Shown here: in pieces, positions 24,173 through 31,909 of the stretch
Numbering within the stretch: position 1 is the first letter of the stretch
How the letters are laid out: the number at the start of each line of letters is the position of its first letter
Assembly (NCBI GenBank): GCA_005790605.1
Contig: SXUI01000024.1
Span: forward strand, 1-41,233
From: Planctomycetia bacterium
Lineage (GTDB): Bacteria > Planctomycetota > Phycisphaerae > Phycisphaerales > SM1A02
DNA length: 41,233 nucleotides
Reading direction: 5' to 3'
The notes under the pieces: model-generated
What the model saw: the letters and a program-made list of their open reading frames with translations, nothing else
The model's database searches: none
What the model was told of the DNA's origin: nothing
Made by a program: the position numbers and the translations under genes

Positions 24173-24913
24173 ATGCATATCCGCGACACGGAAGTCGTGA
24201 CTGACGAAGCGCTGCCAACGCACGAAAGCGTTCCCGCGGAAACTGTCCCGAGCGAAACTTCCGCCGGTTCATCATCAACGAGCCCTTTGCGATTCGAAGG
24301 AAGCGACCTCCCATGCGGAGATCTTCCGCTCACCGCGCGCGTTGAGGCGGCGATCCTCCTCGCGGATCGCCCCATCTCAGAGGCTCGACTCGCCGAAGTA
24401 CTTGGCTTCGTTCCAATGAAGGAACGAGATGCTGACAGCGACGCGAGTACCCCGCCGAAAGACACCAAAGCTATTGCATCGAGACGAAAGGCCGCTGTCG
24501 ATGCGATTCGTGCGGCAATCGAAGAGCTGAACCAAACCTACGTGCAAACGGGCCGCGCGTTTCGCATTGAGTCCGTCTCTGGCGGACGCCAGATGCTCAC
24601 CATTCCGGCGTATGGCGCCATCGTTACGCGATTGCGTGGAGTGAAGGCGCAAACTCGTCTGTCGCAAGCAGCTGTCGAAACGCTCTCGATCGTCGCGTAC
24701 CGCCAACCCATCATGCGCGCGCAACTCGAAGCGATTCGCGGTGTGGCATGCGGCGAAGTGTTGAAGAGCTTGATGGAACGAAGGCTTGTGAAAATCACCG
24801 GCCGCGCGGAGGAGCTGGGTCGCCCGATGCTCTACGGCACCACCCCAGAGTTCTTGCGGGTGTTCGGGATCGCTTCGATCTCGGATCTCCCCGAAGCCAA
24901 AGACCTCCGATAG
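24173..24913 (+). CDS. scpB: Segregation and condensation protein ScpB
   Basis: This is a 246-residue kleisin-associated subunit of the SMC-ScpA-ScpB condensin complex, which organises and segregates the chromosome. About 50 low-complexity N-terminal residues precede the first winged helix (ARVEAAILLADRPISEARLAEVLG). After an insert of charged residues come GRAFRIESVSGGRQMLTIP, LSQAAVETLSIVAYRQPIMRAQL, EAIRGVACGEVLKSLMERRLV and GRPMLYGTTPEFL, all diagnostic of ScpB. scpA is not adjacent. The stop codon abuts the stop of the convergent CYTH gene without a single base between them. Confidence 0.93.
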   Translation: MHIRDTEVVTDEALPTHESVPAETVPSETSAGSSSTSPLRFEGSDLPCGDLPLTARVEAAILLADRPISEARLAEVLGFVPMKERDADSDASTPPKDTKAIASRRKAAVDAIRAAIEELNQTYVQTGRAFRIESVSGGRQMLTIPAYGAIVTRLRGVKAQTRLSQAAVETLSIVAYRQPIMRAQLEAIRGVACGEVLKSLMERRLVKITGRAEELGRPMLYGTTPEFLRVFGIASISDLPEAKDLR

Positions 24914-25429
24914 TCACGAAGCGGTTGGCGAGTCTGAAGGAACACCATGCAACGCCAGTGATGCGTTTCGCCAGCGTGCATCATCGGTCACTTCACGCTT
25001 GATGAATCGCGCGAGCCACTCCGGGATCTCAACCGACTCCTGCTCGCTCGCGAGTTCAACTTCTGCGAGCAGCACCGGAATCGAGTGAAACACATCGACC
25101 TCCCATGTGTGCTTTTGGGTTAGCACGCGATGTCGCGTTTTCGCAATTCTCCGGCCCGTGGTCAATGGCCACCAACGATCGAAATCATCCGCTGCGATCT
25201 CGCGCTCAGTCTCGATGCGAACGAACCCACTGCCCTGCTTGACCGTGTGGAAACAAGTCTGCGCTCCCGACGCGTGCGTGATCCGCCGCAATCGCCCCGA
25301 AGGAGCGCCTTCGCCAGTCGCCGAAGCGTCAAAGTAGCCCTGCTCAATCTTCCAGATCTCCGCGTTTGCTGGAATCAGCGGCATCGCGCCCAACAAGTAG
25401 ACGCGCTCGATTTCAAGACCACGACTCAA
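24914..25429 (-). CDS. CYTH-domain protein (triphosphate tunnel family)
   Basis: The 171-residue protein has the CYTH layout: EIERVYLL at the start, EIWKIEQGYFD, SGRLRRITHA, CFHTVKQGSGFVRIETEREI, KTRHRV, WEVDVFHS and LLAEVELASEQE. CYTH proteins are inorganic triphosphatases or related enzymes that bind triphosphates with Mg2+. The usual first motif is ExExK, and here it reads EIERV with valine in place of lysine, which may weaken substrate binding. The TTG start is supported by GAGGAAGG seven bases upstream. It lies 48 bases downstream of holB on the same strand and is probably co-transcribed. Confidence 0.85.
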   Translation of the reverse strand: MSRGLEIERVYLLGAMPLIPANAEIWKIEQGYFDASATGEGAPSGRLRRITHASGAQTCFHTVKQGSGFVRIETEREIAADDFDRWWPLTTGRRIAKTRHRVLTQKHTWEVDVFHSIPVLLAEVELASEQESVEIPEWLARFIKREVTDDARWRNASLALHGVPSDSPTAS

Positions 25430-25458
25430 GCGAGTGCCTTCCTCATCGCGGTGATCTC

Positions 25459-25494
25459 CTCACGGGAGTACCCACCCTCACGGGAGTACCCACT
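25459..25494. repeat. 18-bp tandem duplication across the holB stop codon
   Basis: Two direct copies (25459-25476 and 25477-25494) differ only at the last base. On the minus strand each copy contains GTACTCCCGTGA, so the holB stop and its four preceding codons are duplicated: the first stop is used and the second lies downstream. Confidence 0.85.
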
Positions 25495-26617
25495 GCGCCA
25501 TGAGATTTGCCAACAGTTGTTTGAGATTCACATTCGAACGCAACTCTGCCTCAGCACGCGCGAGCAAGTCGGTGCGACGAACACAATCATCGAGCGTTTG
25601 TGCATTGCGCTGACTCGCAGCGCGCTGCATGGAGTCGCGCAATCGACGCGCGATCAAGAGTGCGAGCAATCGAAACCCAAGCCGATTCGCTGCCTCTTTC
25701 GAGGACTTCGCGTTCTCCTTCACGACACCCTCGGCAAACTCATCGACGCGCGTCGCGAGATACTCCGCGACAAGAGGGTCAAACTTCCCCCGCTCAATCG
25801 CGTCGAGTTTTACGCCAAGTTCCTGCGACCAAGCCTCAAGCGCGTGCCGCGCCGCAAGCGAGGCGAGGCCTGGAGAGCCATCGGCAAAAGTTCGAATCCA
25901 CGACCACTGCTCTTGTGGAATCTCCGCGCGCCGCATCCACACATCCATGTCTCGTTCAACCAGCGGCGCGAACGCGACACGCTGACAACGAGATCGAATC
26001 GTCGGAAGCAGTCGGTCCTCCTGCGTCGTCACGAGCACGATATATGTGCCGGGTGGAGGCTCTTCAAGTGTCTTCAAAAGCGCGTTCTGTCCATTCGCAT
26101 CGAGAAGCTCCGCTTCGTCGATCACAAAGACTTTGCCATGACCGAGGTACGCAGTCTTCCAGATCGGGCTATCGAGCGACTTCCCGTCCCCAATCGGGCC
26201 GCCAAGCATGAGCTCTCGCAAGAGATCGAGCGGAATGTTCGTCTGCTTGCGCTCGCGTACTTCCCGCATGCTTGAAGACTCTGCCATCTCTTTGCGAATG
26301 ATGTGAAAATCTGGATGCGCCCCGACATCGAGCAACAGCGCGGCACGCGTCCCTCGCGGCGCTTTGAATGCAGTGATATGCGCGCTCGTTGTCTCTACAT
26401 CGAGCAGCAAGCGCGCGAGTTCCGTCGCGGCGAGAAACTTCCCCGTCCCCGCCGGGCCATGAAAAATCCATGCGTGAGGAAAGTGCGCGCTCGCGAGCGC
26501 GGATTTGAGCGTTCCAAGCGCCGCGTGCTGTCCAAGCACGACTTCGCCCTCGAACACTTTGGGTAACTCGCGCTCGGGTGGTGCTGTATCAAGTCGAGTT
26601 CGTCGTTCGCGTGCCAT
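25478..26617 (-). CDS. holB: DNA polymerase III delta' subunit (clamp-loader AAA+ protein)
   Basis: The 379-residue AAA+ protein has VVLGQHAALGTLKSALAS, FHGPAGTGKFLAATELARLL (modified Walker A, Phe after Lys), KVFVIDEAELLDANGQNALL (Walker B), KTLEEPPPGTYIVLVTT and LLPTIRSRCQRVAF (sensor 1 and SRC motif). The SRC arginine motif points to DnaX/HolB. The missing zinc-binding cysteines and the atypical P-loop favour delta' over tau/gamma. It loads the sliding clamp during replication. The ATG at 26617 is ten bases after TAGGAT; an ATG at 26629 would add four residues. The gene end lies in an 18-bp duplication. Confidence 0.88.
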   Translation of the reverse strand: MARERRTRLDTAPPERELPKVFEGEVVLGQHAALGTLKSALASAHFPHAWIFHGPAGTGKFLAATELARLLLDVETTSAHITAFKAPRGTRAALLLDVGAHPDFHIIRKEMAESSSMREVRERKQTNIPLDLLRELMLGGPIGDGKSLDSPIWKTAYLGHGKVFVIDEAELLDANGQNALLKTLEEPPPGTYIVLVTTQEDRLLPTIRSRCQRVAFAPLVERDMDVWMRRAEIPQEQWSWIRTFADGSPGLASLAARHALEAWSQELGVKLDAIERGKFDPLVAEYLATRVDEFAEGVVKENAKSSKEAANRLGFRLLALLIARRLRDSMQRAASQRNAQTLDDCVRRTDLLARAEAELRSNVNLKQLLANLMAQWVLP

Positions 26618-26627
26618 CGGCGCATGC

Positions 26628-26633
26628 ATCCTA
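26628..26633 (-). promoter_or_regulatory. Candidate -10 element (TAGGAT) for holB
   Basis: TAGGAT on the minus strand lies ten bases before the ATG at 26617 and overlaps the alternative ATG at 26629, which argues for the shorter protein. Confidence 0.3.
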
Positions 26634-26667
26634 CGCGCGAGCGCGTGGCGAACGCCACGCCTCGGAC

Positions 26668-27621
26668 TTACGGAACTTCCACCAACCGCGGCGCCTGTGG
26701 TTTGCGTGATCCGGGAGTTGAACCAGACTTCACTTGAATCTCCACTGGCTCGCCATTCACAAGATGCACGGGATACTTTTCGAACAGTGCTTCGACTTCC
26801 GGCGAGAAGAGCGTGCTGCGCGAGTCATACGCAGTCGAATTGAAGTGTCCGATCGTCACGACGCTCGTTTCACTGTCCTCGTCGTGATGAAACCACGCTT
26901 CCACTCCTTGCGCGCGCAGGCGGGCGGCGTACTGCTCAGCAGCGACTCTGCTCTGCGCATACTTGATGCTCGCGTCACCAAAGGTGCTCCACGCACCAAG
27001 CTGCAGCGTGTAGAGCGGTTTGGTGTTCGGGAATCGCGCACGAAGCGTTCGAAGATCATGCGGCGCAGGTGGACCGAGATCACCCGCGGAGATTCGGACA
27101 AGCATCGCCGATTGAAACGCCGGTCGACCATTCGCGTGAATCGTCTTCACCTTCTTCAGCGTTTCCTTTGCGTCGGCATCCGACGGCGCCACGAAGCGAC
27201 CCATGACGATCGCCGATCCCTTCCCCACGCGCTCCACTCGCACATCGCTGAGGTCGGGCAATTGCGTGATGATTCCGGTGATCGCGGCGCGTGCGCTCTC
27301 GGCGTGCGCGTCACCGGTGAAACTCATGAGCAGAATCGCCCATCGTCGATCGTCGTCGGGCGCAAGCGCGCTGTTTTTCGTTGTCGGTTTCGACCCTTTC
27401 CCGCTCCTCCGGCTTGCAATCGGATCAGCCAGGGATAGGTCGTCGCCTCTGCGAAAGGAAGCCGGATCGTCAAGGACGATGTCGTCGTCAGCCACCAGTG
27501 CGTTCGAACCGCTTTGTGCTGAAGAGCCACCGCTCATCTTGGGAAATGCGTTGCTCGTCGACGGCTGCTTCCGAGGGCCGCCACTACAACCGACCGACAG
27601 CGCGATCGCAAACATGAGCAT
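26668..27621 (-). CDS. Lipoprotein with SPOR-like repeats
   Basis: This 317-residue protein begins MLMFAIALSVGCSGGP, with a lipobox (LSVGC) for lipid attachment. After a Ser/Asp-rich linker there are two similar regions, RRWAILLMSFTGDAHAESARAA and LYTLQLGAWSTFGD...AAEQYAARLRAQGVEAWFH. The second resembles a SPOR-type peptidoglycan-binding fold (aromatic-x-hydrophobic-QxG, then a VEA element). The SPOR match is by eye and moderate. The ATG at 27621 has GCAGGG a few bases upstream, but the signal is then very short. An ATG at 27699 would place 26 more residues, including a KSR charge cluster, before it. It precedes holB by 50 bases. Confidence 0.75.
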   Translation of the reverse strand: MLMFAIALSVGCSGGPRKQPSTSNAFPKMSGGSSAQSGSNALVADDDIVLDDPASFRRGDDLSLADPIASRRSGKGSKPTTKNSALAPDDDRRWAILLMSFTGDAHAESARAAITGIITQLPDLSDVRVERVGKGSAIVMGRFVAPSDADAKETLKKVKTIHANGRPAFQSAMLVRISAGDLGPPAPHDLRTLRARFPNTKPLYTLQLGAWSTFGDASIKYAQSRVAAEQYAARLRAQGVEAWFHHDEDSETSVVTIGHFNSTAYDSRSTLFSPEVEALFEKYPVHLVNGEPVEIQVKSGSTPGSRKPQAPRLVEVP

Positions 27622-28045
27622 GATTACCCTGCTCTTGAAGAAGTAGGCATTCGCCTCAGGGGGCACATTCGGGTGTTGGTGGAGCGAAAAAAGTCTCATG
27701 CGTTGGAGCGACTCGAAGACAGCGGGACGATGGCGTTCTGGGCTTCTAGCGCGGGTTTTTTGAGGCGTTCCTTGGGCAACGAGGAGCTGTTCCCATCGGG
27801 TCGCTTTGGCTCAATTTTGCAACTCCTGCCTCCCGCGAATCTTGTGGATTCGATGGCGTAGCAGTACTACCAAATGTGGATCGTAGCAATCCTTCAAGTT
27901 CTGCGGGTCAATCCGACGATGAGGCGGTGGGCAGGATGGGAAGCCAGCTCGCGTGGACTGGCTTCTTCCCCAAGTCGAGAACCATGGATGGTTACTCTCG
28001 ATCCGGTAGCCGAGGTTGAATGCCTCGCCTCCCAAGGAGTTTGCA
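27622..28045. other. 424-base intergenic region between lipoprotein and flgM
   Basis: I see no convincing gene here. It should contain the promoter of the minus-strand lipoprotein/holB/CYTH genes and the flgM promoter and leader. Short open frames exist on both strands but have no family resemblance or ribosome binding site. In the flgM leader there are an eight-pair hairpin (27940-27947 with 27958-27965, loop of ten), a short dyad (27980-27993) and a five-pair hairpin just before the ribosome binding site (28011-28015 with 28023-28027). Confidence 0.6.
27894..27919 (+). promoter_or_regulatory. Possible sigma-28-type promoter upstream of flgM
   Basis: TCAAGTTC (27894-27901) and TCCGACGA (27912-27919) resemble the flagellar sigma-28 consensus TAAAGTTT and GCCGATAA, with six and five of eight matches. 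The spacer is ten bases instead of eleven. It would give a leader of about 120 bases. Confidence 0.3.
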
Positions 28046-28360
28046 ATGCCCCATGTAGGCAATGTCAGTAGTGTTGGATTGAGCTCCTCCTCCTCGATCG
28101 CAGCGGCAACAGCCGTGCGTCGATTCGTTGGAACGAGCACAGCGGATCGCACAGCAAGTGCACCGGCCGAGGCTGTGGTCCGTGGCGAAGATCGAGTGGA
28201 AGTCTCTGAGACCGCTCGATGGATGTCAGAACTTCGCAGCATGCCCGATGTTCGTGCGGATAAGGTCGCAGAAGCGCGCGCAGCAATCGCTCGAGGCGAC
28301 TTTGATTCAGACGAACGCCTCGCCATCGCGATCGAGCGAATGGCGAACGACCTCGATTGA
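28046..28360 (+). CDS. flgM: FlgM-like anti-sigma-28 factor
   Basis: This is a 104-residue protein. The first half is Ser/Ala/Val rich and probably disordered. The second half carries the FlgM pattern: DRVEVSETARWMSELRSMPD, then VRADKVAEARAAIARGDFDS and ERLAIAIERM. FlgM binds the flagellar sigma factor FliA and holds late flagellar genes off until it is exported through the hook-basal body. The start at 28046 is fixed by AAGGAG seven bases upstream; an earlier in-frame start at 28016 would have no such site. No other flagellar gene is in the window. A strong terminator follows, so it is monocistronic. Confidence 0.82.
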   Translation: MPHVGNVSSVGLSSSSSIAAATAVRRFVGTSTADRTASAPAEAVVRGEDRVEVSETARWMSELRSMPDVRADKVAEARAAIARGDFDSDERLAIAIERMANDLD

Positions 28361-28408
28361 ACCACGCTCGCGGGGTGTGCCGCGAGTCAGTGAAACTTTC
28401 GAACAACA

Positions 28409-28448
28409 AAACCCACCAGCCCTCCACAGGGGTGGTGGGTTTGTTTTT
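28409..28448 (+). terminator. Rho-independent terminator after flgM
   Basis: A 15-base stem with one mismatch pairs 28409-28423 with 28428-28442 across the loop CCAC. It is followed by GTTTTT (28443-28448). Confidence 0.92.
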
Positions 28449-28495
28449 GCGAACGCTTCGTCGCTGCATCAAGCAACGACTTCGGGACGAGTCGT

Positions 28496-28501
28496 TAGTT
28501 T
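28496..28501 (+). promoter_or_regulatory. Candidate -10 element (TAGTTT) for the amidohydrolase operon
   Basis: TAGTTT ends six bases before the ATG at 28508. The intervening AGGGCC could also serve as a weak ribosome binding site. Confidence 0.35.
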
Positions 28502-28507
28502 AGGGCC

Positions 28508-31500
28508 ATGGCACGCAAATCCCCGCTCGCGCGAGCTCTCGCACCAGACACCCGTTCGCTTTTCACTTTCTCTGTGATCGTGTTGCACTCGGCGGTGTGC
28601 TCTGCGATCGCGCGGCCGCAAGCTGCTCCCGTCGTGGGTATGCGGCCCGCGGATCCGGCACGGCACGCGATCGTGGGCGCGACGGTGACGACGATGCCAG
28701 GCACCACCATCGAGAACGCGACGATTCTCGTCAAGGACGGTGTGATTGAAGCCGTGGGCGCGGAACTCGCGGTGCCAGCCGGGTACCGCGTGTGGGATGC
28801 GAAGGATCGGTTCGTGATTCCAGCGTTCATTGAGCCTGCACTCTGTGTAGACAGCGCGGAGATCGCGAAGTCCCTCGCGCGACTTCCTGGCGCGCATTGG
28901 AGCGAACATGTCACGCCGCAACTCGACGCTGCGCAACTCACGCTTCCCGACGCAACCGCTGAGGAATTGCGCAAACTCGGATTCGCGATCGCCCGCGTGC
29001 TTCCGAAGGATGGGATTTTTCGCGGTACGAGCGACACGCGACTCCTCGTCGGCGCTGCATCCAATAGCACGGCTCCTTCGCCCCGTGCGCTCGACCTTGC
29101 TGCGGATGAAGTCCTCTTCGTCGGCGCAAAGCCGCGCCGCTCCTTCGATCCAAGCGCACTCACGCCAGGCGTAGCTCCAGTTGGGCGACCAACTGGCGCC
29201 GAAGAAGAGTGGACGAACTATCCGTCGTCGCTCATGGGTTCAATCGCAGTGCTGCGCCAAGGCTTTCTTGATGGGCAGTGGCGTGACGCGACGCTCGATG
29301 CATTCGCGCATGCCAATGGCACAGGCGCGCTTCCGCCAATCGAGGCTGACGCGCTCGACGCGATCGTCGACGGCGTTCGCGGCCGACAAGCAGTGATCTT
29401 CGATACGAATGATGAACTTGATGTGCTCCGCTTTGCCTCGCTTGCAAAGGAGTTCGACCTCCACGCCACGATGCTCACAAGCGGTCTTGAGTTTCGCGCA
29501 CAACGAGAAGTGCTTGCCACAAAAACCCCGCTCATCATCGCGCTCGATTTCCCAACCGCGCCGGATCTCTCCTCGCCTACTTCCTCCGAGGGAGTTTCGC
29601 TCGCTGAACTTCTGACTTGGAGATACGCGCCAACGAATCCCAAGCGCATGCTCAATGGAGGCGCGACCGTTGCGCTCACGACGAATCGTCTGACGGATCG
29701 CACGGCCTTCCGGAAGCGCCTCGCGGAAACCCTTCGGCACGGCCTGACGAAGGACGAGGCCCTCGCCGCACTCACGACGACGCCTGCCGCGATGCTTGGA
29801 ATCAGCGCGCGAGCCGGCACAATTGAGCCAGGCAAGATCGCAAACTTCATCGTGAGTAAAGGCGATCCCTTCGCGCCGGAATCTGAGTACGAGAGTATGT
29901 GGATCGCCGGCGCACCCGCGCGCCTTCCCGACGCGCAGCCAAACTTGAAGGCTGGCGTGTATCGCCCGATGGAGGGTGCGCAGCGATTTGAAATCGACTT
30001 GTCGAAGAGTCGTATCACTGCGGTGCTCGCGGAAGGAAAAACGCTCAAGGCGAAGAAAGTCAAAGTGGATCGCGAGCGATTTTCATTCACCTGCGACGCG
30101 AGCTTCTTCGGTGACGCCACGGCGACGGGCACGCTTCGGGTGAGCGGCGCCGGCACAGGCGAAGGATGCGATCTCGTCATCGAAACTGCGCTTGGTCAAC
30201 GCGCTGTTGTTGCACTCATGCGCGAAGCGGACTTGCCGACAACTTCAACAGCGGAGGCGACCGACGGCAAACCCGAGGAGCCGAAGCCGGATGCGCCTCC
30301 AACCGAAGTCGCGGCGGCAGCAGAGACGCCCACCACAAAGCTCACGCCCAAAGAGGATCTTTCTCGGCTCGCGACCGAACAGCTTCCAACGCCGCTCGGC
30401 GCGTTTGGTCGAACACGCGAGCCACTGCAGGGAACAATCTTCATCAATGACGCGAGGGTTTGGACGCTCGCGACAAGCGGCACGCTCGCACAGGGCGACG
30501 TGCTCATCGTCAATGGCAAGATCGCAGCAGTGGGCGCGGAACTCACGCCACCGGATGGCGCGTTCGTCATCGAGGCGAAGGGGAAGCAACTCACGCCTGG
30601 CCTCATCGATTGCCACAGTCACACCGGCATTTCCGGCGGCGTAAACGAGGGCGGTCAACCTTGCACTGCGGAAGTTTGGATCGGTGATGTCATCGATCCC
30701 AACGACATCAACTGGTATCGGCAACTCTCTGGCGGACTCGTCGCGGTGAACCAACTCCACGGAAGCGCAAACCCGATGGGCGGTCGAAACTCGGTTGTGA
30801 AGATCCATTGGGGTACGGATGCGGAACACTTCCGCATGCAGGGTGCGCCGCTAGGAATCAAGTTCGCGCTCGGCGAAAATGTCGTGCGCAGCAAGCGGCG
30901 ATACCCCTCAAGCCGCATGGGTGTCGTGACCTTCATGGAGGATCAATTCCTCGCCGCGCAGGAGTATCGCGCAGCACACGCTCGCTACGCCGCGCTCGAT
31001 CCAAGCACGCGTGCGCGCACCATGCCGCCACGCACCGATCTCGAATTGCAAACGCTTGGCGAGATTCTCGAAGGCAAGCGCCTTGTGCACTGCCACAGCT
31101 ACCGGCAAGATGAAATCCTCCAGATGTTGCGCACCGCCGAGCGCTTCGGATTCCAGATCGGGACGCTGCAACACATTCTTGAGGGGTACAAGGTTGCTGA
31201 TGCCATCGCAAAGCATGGCGCGGGAGCGTCGAGCTTCAGTGATTGGTGGGCGTACAAAGAAGAGGTGATGGATGCCATTCCTTGGAACGGCGCCATGCTG
31301 CAAAACGCCGGCGTCGTTGTGAGCTTCAATAGTGACTCGGACGAACTCGCGCGGCACCTCAACACCGAAGCCGCGAAAGCCATGCGATATGGGCAGCTCT
31401 CGCCGGAGGATGCGCTCAAACTCGTGACACTCAACCCAGCGAAGCAGCTCCGCATTGACGCGCGAACTGGTTCAATTGAGGTCGGCAAGGACGCGGATCT

Positions 31501-31909
31501 CGCGCTCTGGAACGCAGATCCGCTCAGTGCGTTCACGCGATGCGAAATGACATTCGTTGACGGCGTTCGCCGATTCGATATCGAAGAGGATCAGGCGCTT
31601 TGGGCCGAAGCGACGGCGCGGCGCGGTGAACTCATCAACGCGGTGCTCGCAGCAGCTGAAGACTCCCCGTCCATGGGTGGTGGTCGAGATGGCGCGGGAG
31701 GCGAGGCACGCATGGGGCGAGGTCGCGGGCGACCAACGAGTTTGCTCGAACGACTCCTTGACGAACGAGAGGATGTGCTGTGGTCGCGCGTCGCGCGCGG
31801 CCTTGATGCCTTCCCGCGAAACGCCGGCAGTTGCGGATGTGAGGAAAACGAGACGACGATGAACAACGCGCAAGCCGACGCGCAACTTGAAGCAGGAGCA
31901 GCACGATGA
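28508..31909 (+). CDS. Tandem amidohydrolase fusion, secreted; first domain lacks metal ligands
   Basis: This is an 1133-residue protein with an N-terminal signal sequence (FTFSVIVLHSAVCSAIA). It contains two amidohydrolase modules. Module 1 (about 50-480) has the composite beta-sandwich and the ending LTTTPAAMLGISARAGTIEPGKIANFIV, but the usual HxH after PGxID is replaced by VIPAFIEPALCVD, so it should not bind metal. Module 2 (about 640-1060) is intact: PGLIDCHSHTG (His near 702 and 704), LVHCHSYRQDE, LQHILEGYK and SFNSDSDELA supply the ligands. The C terminus is Gly/Arg rich and ends in a cysteine-containing tail. Related planctomycete and Bacteroidetes proteins are annotated only as amidohydrolases, and the substrate is unknown. 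It overlaps the next gene by four bases. Confidence 0.88.
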   Translation: MARKSPLARALAPDTRSLFTFSVIVLHSAVCSAIARPQAAPVVGMRPADPARHAIVGATVTTMPGTTIENATILVKDGVIEAVGAELAVPAGYRVWDAKDRFVIPAFIEPALCVDSAEIAKSLARLPGAHWSEHVTPQLDAAQLTLPDATAEELRKLGFAIARVLPKDGIFRGTSDTRLLVGAASNSTAPSPRALDLAADEVLFVGAKPRRSFDPSALTPGVAPVGRPTGAEEEWTNYPSSLMGSIAVLRQGFLDGQWRDATLDAFAHANGTGALPPIEADALDAIVDGVRGRQAVIFDTNDELDVLRFASLAKEFDLHATMLTSGLEFRAQREVLATKTPLIIALDFPTAPDLSSPTSSEGVSLAELLTWRYAPTNPKRMLNGGATVALTTNRLTDRTAFRKRLAETLRHGLTKDEALAALTTTPAAMLGISARAGTIEPGKIANFIVSKGDPFAPESEYESMWIAGAPARLPDAQPNLKAGVYRPMEGAQRFEIDLSKSRITAVLAEGKTLKAKKVKVDRERFSFTCDASFFGDATATGTLRVSGAGTGEGCDLVIETALGQRAVVALMREADLPTTSTAEATDGKPEEPKPDAPPTEVAAAAETPTTKLTPKEDLSRLATEQLPTPLGAFGRTREPLQGTIFINDARVWTLATSGTLAQGDVLIVNGKIAAVGAELTPPDGAFVIEAKGKQLTPGLIDCHSHTGISGGVNEGGQPCTAEVWIGDVIDPNDINWYRQLSGGLVAVNQLHGSANPMGGRNSVVKIHWGTDAEHFRMQGAPLGIKFALGENVVRSKRRYPSSRMGVVTFMEDQFLAAQEYRAAHARYAALDPSTRARTMPPRTDLELQTLGEILEGKRLVHCHSYRQDEILQMLRTAERFGFQIGTLQHILEGYKVADAIAKHGAGASSFSDWWAYKEEVMDAIPWNGAMLQNAGVVVSFNSDSDELARHLNTEAAKAMRYGQLSPEDALKLVTLNPAKQLRIDARTGSIEVGKDADLALWNADPLSAFTRCEMTFVDGVRRFDIEEDQALWAEATARRGELINAVLAAAEDSPSMGGGRDGAGGEARMGRGRGRPTSLLERLLDEREDVLWSRVARGLDAFPRNAGSCGCEENETTMNNAQADAQLEAGAAR

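Noticed and set aside
25885-25905. tRNA-like T-arm sequence (GTTCGAATCC)
   Set aside because: It lies inside holB and no acceptor, D or anticodon arms can be built around it.
25130-26275. 381-residue plus-strand open frame
   Set aside because: It is antisense to CYTH and holB, both well supported by motifs; its composition is Arg-rich shadow sequence.
27673-28045. Short open frames (62 and 65 codons) between the lipoprotein gene and flgM
   Set aside because: They have no ribosome binding site and no family likeness; the region fits a promoter and leader better.
29218-30180. 320-residue minus-strand open frame
   Set aside because: It is antisense to the fused amidohydrolase and Ser/Arg/Ala-rich without domain likeness.
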